Source: Azospirillum sp. TSH100
GTDB lineage: Bacteria; Pseudomonadota; Alphaproteobacteria; Azospirillales; Azospirillaceae
Reading direction: 5' to 3'
DNA: 64,000 nt
Assembly: GCF_004923295.1 (NCBI RefSeq)
Contig: NZ_CP039636.1
Span: 803,001-867,000 of the forward strand
Within the stretch, counting starts at the first letter, position 1, and each line of letters opens with the position of its first letter. The notes under the pieces were generated by a model. It ran no database searches, had not been told where the DNA came from, and was given only the letters and a program-made list of their open reading frames with translations. Shown piece by piece: positions 8,300 to 16,810 of this stretch. A program made the position numbers and the translations under genes.

Positions 8300-10078
8300 T
8301 CAGGCGTGCGCCCCGGCCCCCTGGACCGCAGGCTTCGCCGCTGACGCGGCGGCAATCGGCTTCTTCAGGATGCGCAGGGCCACCGCGGTCACCACGGTGC
8401 CGACGACCAGCGCGATGATATAGCCCAGCAGATGCGTCACCGCGTTGGGGATCGGCAGGACAAAGACGCCGCCATGGGGCACCTTCAACTCCGCACCCAC
8501 CGCCATCGACATCGCGCCGGTCAGAGCGCCACCGATCATCAGCGCCGGGATGACGCGCAGCGGGTCGCGGGCGGCGAAGGGAATGGCACCCTCGGTGATG
8601 AAGGCGATGCCCAGGACCGCGGCGGCGTTGCCGGCCTCGCGTTCCTCATGGGTGAAGCGGTCGGCGAACAGCTTGGTTGCGAGCGCCAGACCCAGCGGCG
8701 GTACCATGCCGGCGGCCATGGCGGCGGCCATCGGGGTGTAGACCTGCGAGGCAATCAGGCCGGTGGAGAAGGCATAGGCCGCCTTGTTGACCGGACCGCC
8801 CATGTCGAAGGCCATCATGGCGCCCAGCAGCAGGCCGAGCAGGATGGCACTGCTGCCCTGCATGCCCTTCAGCCAGGCGCTCATCCAGGCCAGGGCCTCG
8901 GCGACGGGGGTACCGACGACATAGATCATCAGCAGGCCGGTCAGCAGCGAGCCCAGCAGAGGCAGGATCAGCACCGGCTTCAGCCCTTCGAGGTTGCGGT
9001 GCAGCTTGATGTGGCGGTTGAGGAAGGCGGTGCCATAACCGGCGATGAAGCCGGCGACGATGCCGCCCAGGAAGCCGGCGCCGATGCTGCCGGCCAGCAT
9101 GCCGCCCACCATGCCGGGAGCGATGCCGGGACGGTCGGCGATCGAATAGGCGATGTAGCCACCCAGCGCCGGAACCATCAGGGCGAAGGCGCCCTTGGCG
9201 CCGATCTGGAACAGGGCATAGCCCAGCGTGCCGGCGTTGGATTCCTCATAGACGTAGATACCGCCCAGCGCGAAGGCCAGCGCGATCAGCAGGCCGCCAG
9301 TCACCACGAAGGGCAGCATGAAGGACACGCCGGTCATCAGATGCTTGTAGGGGCCGGTGCGCTGGGCCGACCGCTCGGCCTTGCCGGCGGCGACCGCTTC
9401 GGCCAGCGGAACCGTGCCGCCCGAGGCGCCGCCGGGGGCGCCATGCATCTTCGCTTCGGCCAAGGCACGGTTGACCAGGGCCTTGCCGTCGTTGATGGCC
9501 GGCTTGGTGCCGCTCATGAACACGCGCTTGCCGGCGAAGCGGGACAGGTCGATCTGGGTGTCGGCTGCGATCAGCACGACATCCGCCTCGCGGATCTCGT
9601 CTTCGGTCAGCGTGTCGCGGGCGCCGACGGAGCCCTGCGTCTCAACCCGAACCTTGTGGCCCAGCGCGGTCGCCGCCTGCTGGATGCCTTCGGCCGCCAT
9701 GAAGGTGTGGGCGATGCCCGTCGGGCAGGAAGTGATGGCGACGATCCGGCGCTGCGCAGACGCCGTGGCGGCGGCGGTGGAGGACAGCGCCTTCCCCAGC
9801 ACGGCATCGGCATTGGCCAGCACATCGTCCAGCGACGCGCTGCTGCGCTTCATCGCGGCGAACCGTCCGTCATCATGGTCGTCGCTGCCGACCAGGATCA
9901 CGCCATCGGCCGCCGACAGTTCGCCGGCGTCGAGTGGAGCCTGGATCCCAAGGCTGGTGCGGATCTCAACCTGGATGCGATGGCCAGCCTTTGCCGCCGC
10001 CTTGCGCAATGCCTCCGCCGCCAGAACGGCCTGGGTGGTGAGATCGCCCGCCGCGATCACGGCCAACAGGTTCGCCAT
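8300..10078 (-). CDS. fruA: Fructose PTS permease, EIIBC component
   Basis: 592 residues. Order of domains: an N-terminal IIB-like domain (about 1-105), a functional IIB domain (about 110-210) whose phospho-cysteine is Cys118 in AITSCPTGIAHTFMAAEG, and a membrane IIC domain (about 240-575) with many transmembrane helices (for example FMLPFVVTGGLLIALAFALGG). It imports fructose and phosphorylates it to fructose 1-phosphate, receiving phosphate from the EIIA domain of FruB. A strong AGGAGG ribosome-binding site precedes the ATG at 10078. It is last in the fruB-fruK-fruA operon and is followed by a clear terminator. The N-terminal duplicated IIB domain lacks the phospho-cysteine, as is usual in FruA. 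Confidence 0.96.
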   Translation of the reverse strand: MANLLAVIAAGDLTTQAVLAAEALRKAAAKAGHRIQVEIRTSLGIQAPLDAGELSAADGVILVGSDDHDDGRFAAMKRSSASLDDVLANADAVLGKALSSTAAATASAQRRIVAITSCPTGIAHTFMAAEGIQQAATALGHKVRVETQGSVGARDTLTEDEIREADVVLIAADTQIDLSRFAGKRVFMSGTKPAINDGKALVNRALAEAKMHGAPGGASGGTVPLAEAVAAGKAERSAQRTGPYKHLMTGVSFMLPFVVTGGLLIALAFALGGIYVYEESNAGTLGYALFQIGAKGAFALMVPALGGYIAYSIADRPGIAPGMVGGMLAGSIGAGFLGGIVAGFIAGYGTAFLNRHIKLHRNLEGLKPVLILPLLGSLLTGLLMIYVVGTPVAEALAWMSAWLKGMQGSSAILLGLLLGAMMAFDMGGPVNKAAYAFSTGLIASQVYTPMAAAMAAGMVPPLGLALATKLFADRFTHEEREAGNAAAVLGIAFITEGAIPFAARDPLRVIPALMIGGALTGAMSMAVGAELKVPHGGVFVLPIPNAVTHLLGYIIALVVGTVVTAVALRILKKPIAAASAAKPAVQGAGAHA

Positions 10079-10148
10079 TGTTTCCTCCTGGCGGGTTCGC
10101 GCCCGCGCCTGTCACTGTGTTGAGTCCAGTCCGATCCCATCGGAAAAT

Positions 10149-11111
10149 TCAGTCAAGTCGGGTCAGCACCACTTGCGATGCGAGCGACCGCACCATCGCC
10201 GGATCCGGCAGGTTGGGACCGAAGCAGCCGAGCTTGGCGGCAGCGAAGGCCACCGACAGCCGGGCGACGTCCTCCAGCCCGCCGTCCTGCTGGAAGGCGG
10301 CGATCAGCCCGGCCACCATGGCGTCTCCGGCTCCGACGGTGCTGAGCGCCTGGACCGGCGGCAGCCGGCCGTGCAGGGCGCGGGTGCCATCGACGAACAG
10401 AGCACCGTCCGCCCCCAGCGACACCACCACCACCGACACCCCGCGACGGTTGAGGCCGCGTGCGGCGTCCAGCAAATCGTCGTCGGTCGGCAGCGGCCGG
10501 CCGACCCAATCCTCCAGTTCGTGACGGTTGGGCTTGATGCAGTGGGGGAGCGCACCGGTGGAGGCGAGCGCCGCCGCCAGCGGTGCCCCACTGCTGTCCA
10601 GCACGACACGGGCGCCGGCGCCGGTCAGATCGGCGGTCAGCGTGGCATAGCCATGCACTGGCACGCCTTCCGGCAGGCTGCCGGCCAGCAGGACCGGCGA
10701 CCCCGGCTCCACCAGCCGACGGACCGTCTCCCGCACCCGGTTAAGCGCGTCTTCGTCGGCGGTCAGGCCCGGCAGGTTGATGTCCGTGGTGTCGTTGGCC
10801 GCGAGGTCGGCGATCTTGATGTTGACGCGGGTCTCCCCCGGCAGCCGCAGGAAGGCGTCGGCTATGCTCTTCGCCTGGAACAGCGCCTCGAACGGCGCCG
10901 CGTTACCGGCGCCGAGCAGCCCTGTGGCGACCACCGGCGTGCCCCAGTCGGCGAGGCAACTGGCGACGTTGACGCCCTTGCCGCCGGCATTGTGGCGCAC
11001 CGCCTTGGCGCGGTGGACGCTGCCGGGCTTCAGGGCCTCGACCGTGATGGTCTGGTCGATGGCCGGGTTCAGCGTGACGGTGACGACCGACCTTATGGCG
11101 GGATTCGTCAT
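10149..11111 (-). CDS. fruK: 1-phosphofructokinase
   Basis: 320 residues, PfkB/ribokinase family. It phosphorylates fructose 1-phosphate to fructose 1,6-bisphosphate in the cytosol. Motifs seen are TLNPAIDQTI near residue 15, the GGKGVNVA sugar-binding signature (about 43-50), and the C-terminal STVGAGDAMVAGL anion-hole/catalytic Asp motif (about 252-264). The ATG at 11111 overlaps the fruB stop by 4 bases, showing translational coupling, and fruA follows after a 70-base gap. This is the standard partner of a fructose-specific PTS. Confidence 0.95.
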   Translation of the reverse strand: MTNPAIRSVVTVTLNPAIDQTITVEALKPGSVHRAKAVRHNAGGKGVNVASCLADWGTPVVATGLLGAGNAAPFEALFQAKSIADAFLRLPGETRVNIKIADLAANDTTDINLPGLTADEDALNRVRETVRRLVEPGSPVLLAGSLPEGVPVHGYATLTADLTGAGARVVLDSSGAPLAAALASTGALPHCIKPNRHELEDWVGRPLPTDDDLLDAARGLNRRGVSVVVVSLGADGALFVDGTRALHGRLPPVQALSTVGAGDAMVAGLIAAFQQDGGLEDVARLSVAFAAAKLGCFGPNLPDPAMVRSLASQVVLTRLD

Positions 11112-13639
11112 GACGCTTCCCCCTCCAGCGCCCGCACCTCGTCGGAGGATTCGCAGTCCAGCGCCCGCTGGGCCAAAGCCCGCAGGCCGGCCAGGTCGCT
11201 GTCGCGCAGTTTGTCCTTGACGCCGGGGATGTCGCGCGGGGTCATCGACAACTCACGCACACCAAGACCGGTCAGCAGGGCGGCGCCGAACGGATCGCCG
11301 GCGATGCCCCCGCAGACGCCGACCCAGCGGCCGTGCCTTTCCGCCCCTTCCACCGTCAGCCGGATCAGGCGCAGGACCGACGGGTGCAGGCTGTCCGCCT
11401 CCGCCGCCAGTTCAGGGTGCTGGCGGTCGATCGCCAGTGCGTACTGCGTCAGGTCGTTGGTACCGATGGAGAAGAAATCGACATGGCGGGCCAGCACGTC
11501 GGCCTGGATGGCGGCTGCCGGCACCTCCACCATGATGCCCAGCGGTACCGCCGGGGCGTCCAGTTCCGTCCGGATGCAGTCGCAGACGGCGCGCAACGCT
11601 TCGATCTCGCGCAACGTGGTGATCATCGGGAACATGATCAGCAGTGCCCCCGGCTTGGCTCCCTTGGCGGCGCGGTAGAGGGCGCGCAGCTGCGGTTCCA
11701 GCAGTTCGGGATGGCGCAGCAGCAGACGGGCTCCGCGCACGCCGAGGAACGGGTTTTCCTCATGCGGCAATTGCAGATGCGGCACCTGCTTGTCGCCGCC
11801 AATGTCCAGCGCGCGGACGATCAGCGGCCGGCCATCCAGCGCCTCCAGCATGGCGCGGTAGGTCTGATACTGCTCCTCCTCGCTGGGGGCGTCGCCGCGC
11901 TCCAGGAACAGGAATTCGGTGCGCATCAGACCGACGCCCTCACCGCCCTGCGACAGAGCCATCGCCACCTGATCGGGGCGGTTGACGTTGGCGCCGATCT
12001 CCACCACGTGGCCGTCGCGGGTGCGGGCGGGCAGGCTGCGCCGCTCCTCCTGCTGGGCCTTCCTGGCTCGCTGCTCCTCGATCCAGCCACGGGCGGCGGC
12101 GAGGTCGGCATCGGTGGGATCGAGGTAGAGGCGGCCGGACTGGCCGTCGAGAATCGCGGTGGTGCCGTTGGCAAGTTCGGTCAGCGCACCGCCACCTGCC
12201 ACCATCGCCGGCAGCCCCAGCGTGCGCGCCAGGATCGCGGTATGGGAAGTCGGGCCGCCCTGCGCCGTCGCCAGACCGATGACGCGGCTCATGTCGAGAG
12301 CGGCGGTGTCGGACGGCGACAAGTCGTCGGCGACGAGGATGCAGGGGGTGTCGGGCAGATCGCGGATCGAGCCGCCGCGCAGATCCGGGTCGATGCGGGT
12401 CAGCACCCGGCGGCCGACGTCGCGCAGGTCGGCGGCGCGGCCGGCGAGCACCGAGTTGGGGTTGGCGGCAAGCCGGGTGGCGCTGCGCTCCACCGCCTCG
12501 TTCCACGACCAGCCGGGGCCATGCCCCTCCACCATCAGCTGGCAGGCAAGCGTTATGACATCGGTGTCGTTCAGAAGCTCCGCCTGTGCCGCGAAGATGC
12601 CGGCCTCCGCCGGGCCAAGGCGGCGGGCGGTGTCGTCCGCCAGCGCCTTCAGCTGCTGGCGGGTCAGGTTCAGCGCTTCGTGCAGGCGGTTGCCGCCGTC
12701 CAGCAGCGGGGCCGGACGGTCGGGAACCGTCAGGTCGGCCTTCGGCATCACATGGACCGGACCGATGGCGAGGCCGGGGCTGGCGCCAATGCCGGCAACC
12801 ATGGGCATCTCGCGGTCAGCAGAGGGCGGCGGTGTCCAGCCCTGCACCACCGACTTCGCCTTGCGCGCCGCGGCGGCGGCATCGGCCTTCTCCCGCGCAC
12901 TCAGCCCGGTGATGGTGGCGCGCAGCCGGTTCAGCACCGCACGGGCGTCGGGCCCGTCGGCCGACACGGTGATGCGGTCGCCGGGACGCAGGCCCAATTG
13001 CAGCAGAGCGACCAGCGTCTTGCCGTCCGCGGTTTCCTCGCCATGGCGCACGCGGATCCGGCCGGGTGCGGCGCGGGCGGCCTCCACCCACGCGGCGGCA
13101 GGGCGGGCATGCAAGCCCGTCGGGTAATCGACCACCCACTCGAAGCTTTCGGCGAGGTCGCCGGTCTCCGAGGCGGGCGCGGCCGGCACCGAGGTCTCGT
13201 CCGACAGGGCGGAGGCGAGGTCGGCGGGATCGCCGGTGGTGAACAGGGCGTTCAGCCGCGCCTCGTCCTGCATCAGGCGGGTCAGGCGGCGAAGGATGGC
13301 GATATGGGCGTCGGACTGCGCCGCAATGGCGACCACTAGGCGGGCGGTCTGCCCGTCGTTCCAGACCACGCCGTCCGGCACCTGGAGAATCGCGATGCCG
13401 TTGCGACGGACCAGATTGCGGTCGTCCACCATGCCATGCGGAATGGCGACCCCATGGCCGAGGAAGGTGTTCGCCACAGTTTCGCGGCGGATCATGCTGT
13501 CGGCATAAGCGGGATCGATGCAGCCCGCGGCGATCAGAAGCTGTGCCGCCTCGCGGATTGCCGCCTCCTTCCCGGCCGGGGCGGCGCCCAGGCGGATCAG
13601 GTCGGGGGGAAGGCTCAAGGGATGCGTGTCGGTGGCCAT
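11108..13639 (-). CDS. fruB: Multiphosphoryl transfer protein: fructose EIIA - HPr - enzyme I fusion
   Basis: 843 residues that carry the whole soluble phosphorelay. EIIA-Fru spans about 1-150 with active His68 (GHGVAIPHGM); HPr spans about 165-255 with His177 (PTGLHARPAA); enzyme I spans about 275-840 with His466 (GGPTSHTAIL). C-terminal enzyme I PEP-binding motifs also appear (EGVGLMRTEFLF and SIGTNDLTQY). Phosphate from PEP passes through EI, HPr and EIIA to FruA. The alphaproteobacterial fructose-only PTS usually has this fused arrangement. The ATG at 13639 has a GGAGGAG ribosome-binding site. It is first in the operon, and the LacI-family regulator is divergent, with operators between them. 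Confidence 0.96.
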   Translation of the reverse strand: MATDTHPLSLPPDLIRLGAAPAGKEAAIREAAQLLIAAGCIDPAYADSMIRRETVANTFLGHGVAIPHGMVDDRNLVRRNGIAILQVPDGVVWNDGQTARLVVAIAAQSDAHIAILRRLTRLMQDEARLNALFTTGDPADLASALSDETSVPAAPASETGDLAESFEWVVDYPTGLHARPAAAWVEAARAAPGRIRVRHGEETADGKTLVALLQLGLRPGDRITVSADGPDARAVLNRLRATITGLSAREKADAAAAARKAKSVVQGWTPPPSADREMPMVAGIGASPGLAIGPVHVMPKADLTVPDRPAPLLDGGNRLHEALNLTRQQLKALADDTARRLGPAEAGIFAAQAELLNDTDVITLACQLMVEGHGPGWSWNEAVERSATRLAANPNSVLAGRAADLRDVGRRVLTRIDPDLRGGSIRDLPDTPCILVADDLSPSDTAALDMSRVIGLATAQGGPTSHTAILARTLGLPAMVAGGGALTELANGTTAILDGQSGRLYLDPTDADLAAARGWIEEQRARKAQQEERRSLPARTRDGHVVEIGANVNRPDQVAMALSQGGEGVGLMRTEFLFLERGDAPSEEEQYQTYRAMLEALDGRPLIVRALDIGGDKQVPHLQLPHEENPFLGVRGARLLLRHPELLEPQLRALYRAAKGAKPGALLIMFPMITTLREIEALRAVCDCIRTELDAPAVPLGIMVEVPAAAIQADVLARHVDFFSIGTNDLTQYALAIDRQHPELAAEADSLHPSVLRLIRLTVEGAERHGRWVGVCGGIAGDPFGAALLTGLGVRELSMTPRDIPGVKDKLRDSDLAGLRALAQRALDCESSDEVRALEGEAS

Positions 13640-13685
13640 GGCGACCGTCTCCTCCGCGGGTTCTTGTCTGTCCTGTTGATGTCAG

Positions 13686-13699
13686 TGAAAACGATTACA
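13686..13699. promoter_or_regulatory. LacI/FruR-type operator 1
   Basis: TGAAAACGATTACA matches the LacI-family pattern TGNAANCGNTTNCA with the central CG. It lies 47 bases upstream of the fruB start, where a bound repressor would block the fru promoter. Confidence 0.75.
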
Positions 13700-13796
13700 G
13701 TTCCGCTGTCAACGCTTGTTGCGTTGCAACATATAGGTTTTTCCGAGGACTGTCTTGTCAGGCGCCTCGAAATCAGGGATGCTCCAAGAGATCGAT

Positions 13797-13810
13797 TGGA
13801 AACGTTTTCA
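13797..13810. promoter_or_regulatory. LacI/FruR-type operator 2
   Basis: TGGAAACGTTTTCA matches TGNAANCGNTTNCA. It lies 89 bases upstream of the regulator ATG at 13899, and its centre is 111 bases from that of operator 1, which would suit autoregulation or looping. Confidence 0.75.
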
Positions 13811-13898
13811 TATACTGCGCCGCCCTGGTCTTCCTCGGCCCGCATGGCTTGAGGTCGCCGCCCCAATCGGGACACCCTTCCACACGATCGGTCTGGAC

Positions 13899-14912
13899 AT
13901 GAGCGCCTCGGGAAAAACCGCCAGCATCAAGGACGTGGCCCTGGCAGCCGGCGTATCGGTCGCCACCGTGTCGCGCGTGCTGAGCAACGGTCCTGTCAGC
14001 GATGCCTTGCGCAAGCGGGTGGAGGACGCGGTGCGCGACACCGGCTACCGCCCCAACCTTTCGGCGCGGCGGCTGCGATCCCAGCATTCGCAGACCATCG
14101 GGCTGGTGGTGTCCGACATCCGCAACCCCTTCTTCACCGCCGTCAGCCGAGCGGTGGAGGATGCGGCCTATCGCGCCGGGATGCGCGTCATCCTGTGCAA
14201 CAGCGACGAGAATCCCGAACGGGAGGAGCTTTATCTGCGCCTGATGCAGGAGGAGCGGATCACCGGGCTGATCTTCGCCCCCACCCGCGCGACGCTTGAC
14301 CGTCTCGACCGGCTGGACCTCGATTTCCCGGTGGTGTTGATTGACCGCAACGCGCCGACGGGCGGCCATGACGCAGTCGTCCTCGACAACCCGCGCGCAG
14401 CGGCGATGCTGGTGGAGCATCTGCACGCCCAGGGTTATCGACGCATCGCCGGCCTGTTCGGCAATACCAGTACGACCGGCCAGGAGCGTCACGAAGGCTA
14501 TCGGGCCGCCATGATGGCCCATGGCCTGAGCCCGGCGGCCCGCTTTCTTGCCCCACATGCCGAGGCGGCGGAGGCGGCGGTGGTGGAGTGGATGTCGGAA
14601 GATGACCGCCCGGAGGCCTTCATCGTCAGCAATAGCCTGTTCCTGATGGGGGTGGTCAAAGCCGCCCGCCGGCTGAAGCTGCCGATCCCCGACGGGATCG
14701 CGGTCGCCGGCTTCGACAACGAACCCTGGACAGAACTGGTCGGCCCCGGCCTGACCGTCATCGAACAGCCGGTGCAGGACATCGGTCAGTCCGCCATGGC
14801 CCTGCTGTTCGAGCGGCTGGAAGCGCCGGACCGCCCCAGCCGCCGCCTTGTCCTGGGCGGCACCTGCGTCGTGCGTGGCTCCACCGCCGCGCGGATGGCC
14901 GACGCCGACTGA
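13899..14912 (+). CDS. LacI-family transcriptional regulator of the fructose operon
   Basis: 337 residues. The N-terminal helix-turn-helix and hinge helix (KDVALAAGVSVATVSRVLSN, about residues 10-29) are classic LacI, followed by a two-lobed sugar-binding domain that begins GLVVSDIRNPFFTAV. The frame is open from 13755, but the ATG at 13899 places the DNA-binding domain at the proper distance from the N terminus; the extra upstream residues would contain operator 2. It is divergent from fruB-fruK-fruA with two TGNAANCGNTTNCA operators between them, so it is very likely the fructose repressor and probably responds to a fructose phosphate. Whether it is a FruR/Cra orthologue or another subgroup is not settled. 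Confidence 0.9.
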   Translation: MSASGKTASIKDVALAAGVSVATVSRVLSNGPVSDALRKRVEDAVRDTGYRPNLSARRLRSQHSQTIGLVVSDIRNPFFTAVSRAVEDAAYRAGMRVILCNSDENPEREELYLRLMQEERITGLIFAPTRATLDRLDRLDLDFPVVLIDRNAPTGGHDAVVLDNPRAAAMLVEHLHAQGYRRIAGLFGNTSTTGQERHEGYRAAMMAHGLSPAARFLAPHAEAAEAAVVEWMSEDDRPEAFIVSNSLFLMGVVKAARRLKLPIPDGIAVAGFDNEPWTELVGPGLTVIEQPVQDIGQSAMALLFERLEAPDRPSRRLVLGGTCVVRGSTAARMADAD

Positions 14913-15407
14913 CGGAGACGACGACGACAGCGGCTGGTTGCCGCCGCGTCTCCCCCTCCCCAACCGTGTGCGATCCGCCCGGCAACGGGCTACTCCCGAT
15001 GCCGGACGATGGGCGTCGCCGATAACCCATGCCCGAAAGATACGCTAGGGCAGCCGGTTTTCGGCAACGGATGTTCAAAGAAAAATACTCCCCTGGTGTG
15101 TGGGAAGAACAGTTCCAAAAGCGGCGTTGACCCCAACCCAACACCCCACTACCGTCCTGTTTGCAACGCACAACAAATAATGCCCGCCGATACCAATAAC
15201 GGCGAATTTTTATCGTTGTTCCTCTTCCCGATAACTTTCCGAACTATCGGAAAATGTTGGTGAAGCAAGCATTCTATAGCCCGAAAAAGTGCACCGAGGT
15301 GGTCGTCACAAATCGGGATCGGGACTTCAACCAAAACAAGAAGCAGCAAATCGGGGGAATGCGCAGTGCGCAGACGTCTGAGGCATCAACGGGGGGGTAA
15401 CGGCACG
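14913..15407. promoter_or_regulatory. Intergenic region upstream of the exopolysaccharide locus
   Basis: 495 bases without a supportable gene. The second half is much more AT-rich than its surroundings (about 15040-15360), as expected for a promoter region. It contains the dyad TTCCGA-N4-TCGGAA (15237-15252), nested inside CCGATA (15228-15233)/TATCGG (15245-15250). A G-run ribosome-binding site precedes the flippase ATG at 15408. No -35/-10 pair was assigned with confidence. Confidence 0.45.
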
Positions 15408-16781
15408 ATGCTGAAGGGTTTGATCGGCCGAAAAGCGGCGACATGGCGGACCGGCTTCGCCCGGGATGGCATTGCGACGGTGCTCGTCACCGCCGCAACG
15501 ATGGGGCTGGGGTTGCTGACCGGGATTCTGGTCGCCCGCACCATTGGCCCGGACGGCCGGGGAGCACTGGCCGCGGTGCTGACCACCGTGCAGTTGCTGG
15601 GCTGGCTGTTCGGCATGGGCTGCGGCAAGGCGGTCACCTACGCACTGTCGCGGGATCATGCCGCCGGCGGACGGTTGCTCGGCACCTGGACGCTGATCCT
15701 GCTTCCGGTCGCGGTGCTGGCGATCGGCATCGGCTATCTGCTGCTGCCGACGCTGCTGGCGGCCCAGCCGACGGAGACGCTGGCGCTGGCACGGCTCTAC
15801 CTGCCGATGATCGCGATGGCGCTGTTGTCGGAACTGATGCTCGGACTGATCCTGGGCGACCAGGATTTCCGCAGCTTCAACGCGCTTACCTTCATCCAGC
15901 CGGCCGGTGTCGCCATCCTCTACGCTCTGCTTTGGGCGGCAGGCCGTTTCACGGTGGAGAGCGCCGTCATCGTCCAGGCGACGATGAGCACCCTGGTGCT
16001 GGCGGTGGCGGCCACTCTGCTGGTCCGCCGCCACGGCATCGGCCGGCCGGACCTCGTGCTCGGGCGGCAGACCGCCTGGTATGCGCTGCGCACCCACGGC
16101 GACGTGGTGGGCGGCGTCATCACCCAGCGGCTGGACCTGCTGATCATCCCGGCCGTCCTGCCGGCAGCGCAAGTCGGACTCTATGCCCTGGCGACCAGCC
16201 TGTCCTGGCTGATCGTCAGCCTGTCCGGCGCGCTCGCCACCGTGGTCATGCCCGCCGCCGCCCGGCGGGGCCGGTCGGGGCGCGAACTCGTGCTGAACAG
16301 CCTTCAGGCGACCTTCGCCATCGGCGGCCTGCTGGGCGGCGGCCTGTTCGTCTTCGCCGACATCGCCATCAGGCTGGTCTATGGCCCGCCCTTCGCCGAC
16401 AGCGCCCTTCCGTTGCGGCTGCTGCTGCCGGGTGCGGTTCTCTATGCCGCCGCGTCGATCCTGCTGAACGGGCTCTATGCCGAAAACCGGCCCTTCACCG
16501 CCACCCTGGCCAACCTGCTGGGCATGGGGGTCACGCTTGGCGGGCTGCTGCTGTTCCTGCGCAGCGGCGGAATCCTGGCGGCGGCCATCGTCTCCACCGT
16601 CGCCTACACACTGGTGTTCGCCACCGCGGCGACACTCTACCGCCGGGCGACCGGACTGCCCTGGCGCGTCTTTATTCCCGACCCGGCAATGCTCGCAGCC
16701 TTGCCGCGGCGCCTGTTCGACAAGCCCTCACCGGTGGCCGCCACTCCGGCCTCCACTTTGGCCGGCCCGGTGGGCAAGTGA
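15408..16781 (+). CDS. Polysaccharide flippase (Wzx-like, MATE/MOP superfamily)
   Basis: 457 residues, hydrophobic throughout, with about 12-14 predicted transmembrane helices. The N-terminal segment is family-typical: ATMGLGLLTGILVARTIGPDG and GRGALAAVLTTVQLLGWLFG (quoted in parts). Polysaccharide flippases of this family move undecaprenyl-linked repeat units across the inner membrane. The frame is open from 15366, but the ATG at 15408 is chosen because a G-rich ribosome-binding site lies 10-17 bases upstream and because this gives a short cytoplasmic N terminus. It is the first gene of the exopolysaccharide locus; the next gene starts 30 bases downstream, or at an overlapping GTG. Confidence 0.85.
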   Translation: MLKGLIGRKAATWRTGFARDGIATVLVTAATMGLGLLTGILVARTIGPDGRGALAAVLTTVQLLGWLFGMGCGKAVTYALSRDHAAGGRLLGTWTLILLPVAVLAIGIGYLLLPTLLAAQPTETLALARLYLPMIAMALLSELMLGLILGDQDFRSFNALTFIQPAGVAILYALLWAAGRFTVESAVIVQATMSTLVLAVAATLLVRRHGIGRPDLVLGRQTAWYALRTHGDVVGGVITQRLDLLIIPAVLPAAQVGLYALATSLSWLIVSLSGALATVVMPAAARRGRSGRELVLNSLQATFAIGGLLGGGLFVFADIAIRLVYGPPFADSALPLRLLLPGAVLYAAASILLNGLYAENRPFTATLANLLGMGVTLGGLLLFLRSGGILAAAIVSTVAYTLVFATAATLYRRATGLPWRVFIPDPAMLAALPRRLFDKPSPVAATPASTLAGPVGK

Positions 16782-16810
16782 CCGACTTCAAAGGAATTGA
16801 GGAAACCGCA

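Noticed and set aside
8432..11678. Long plus-strand frames (563 and 773 aa) opposite fruA and fruK
   Set aside because: Shadow frames opposite a standard fructose PTS operon.
11333..13339. 668-aa plus-strand frame opposite fruB
   Set aside because: Shadow; Arg/Gly/Gln-rich with no family motif, while the minus strand has all PTS phospho-histidines.
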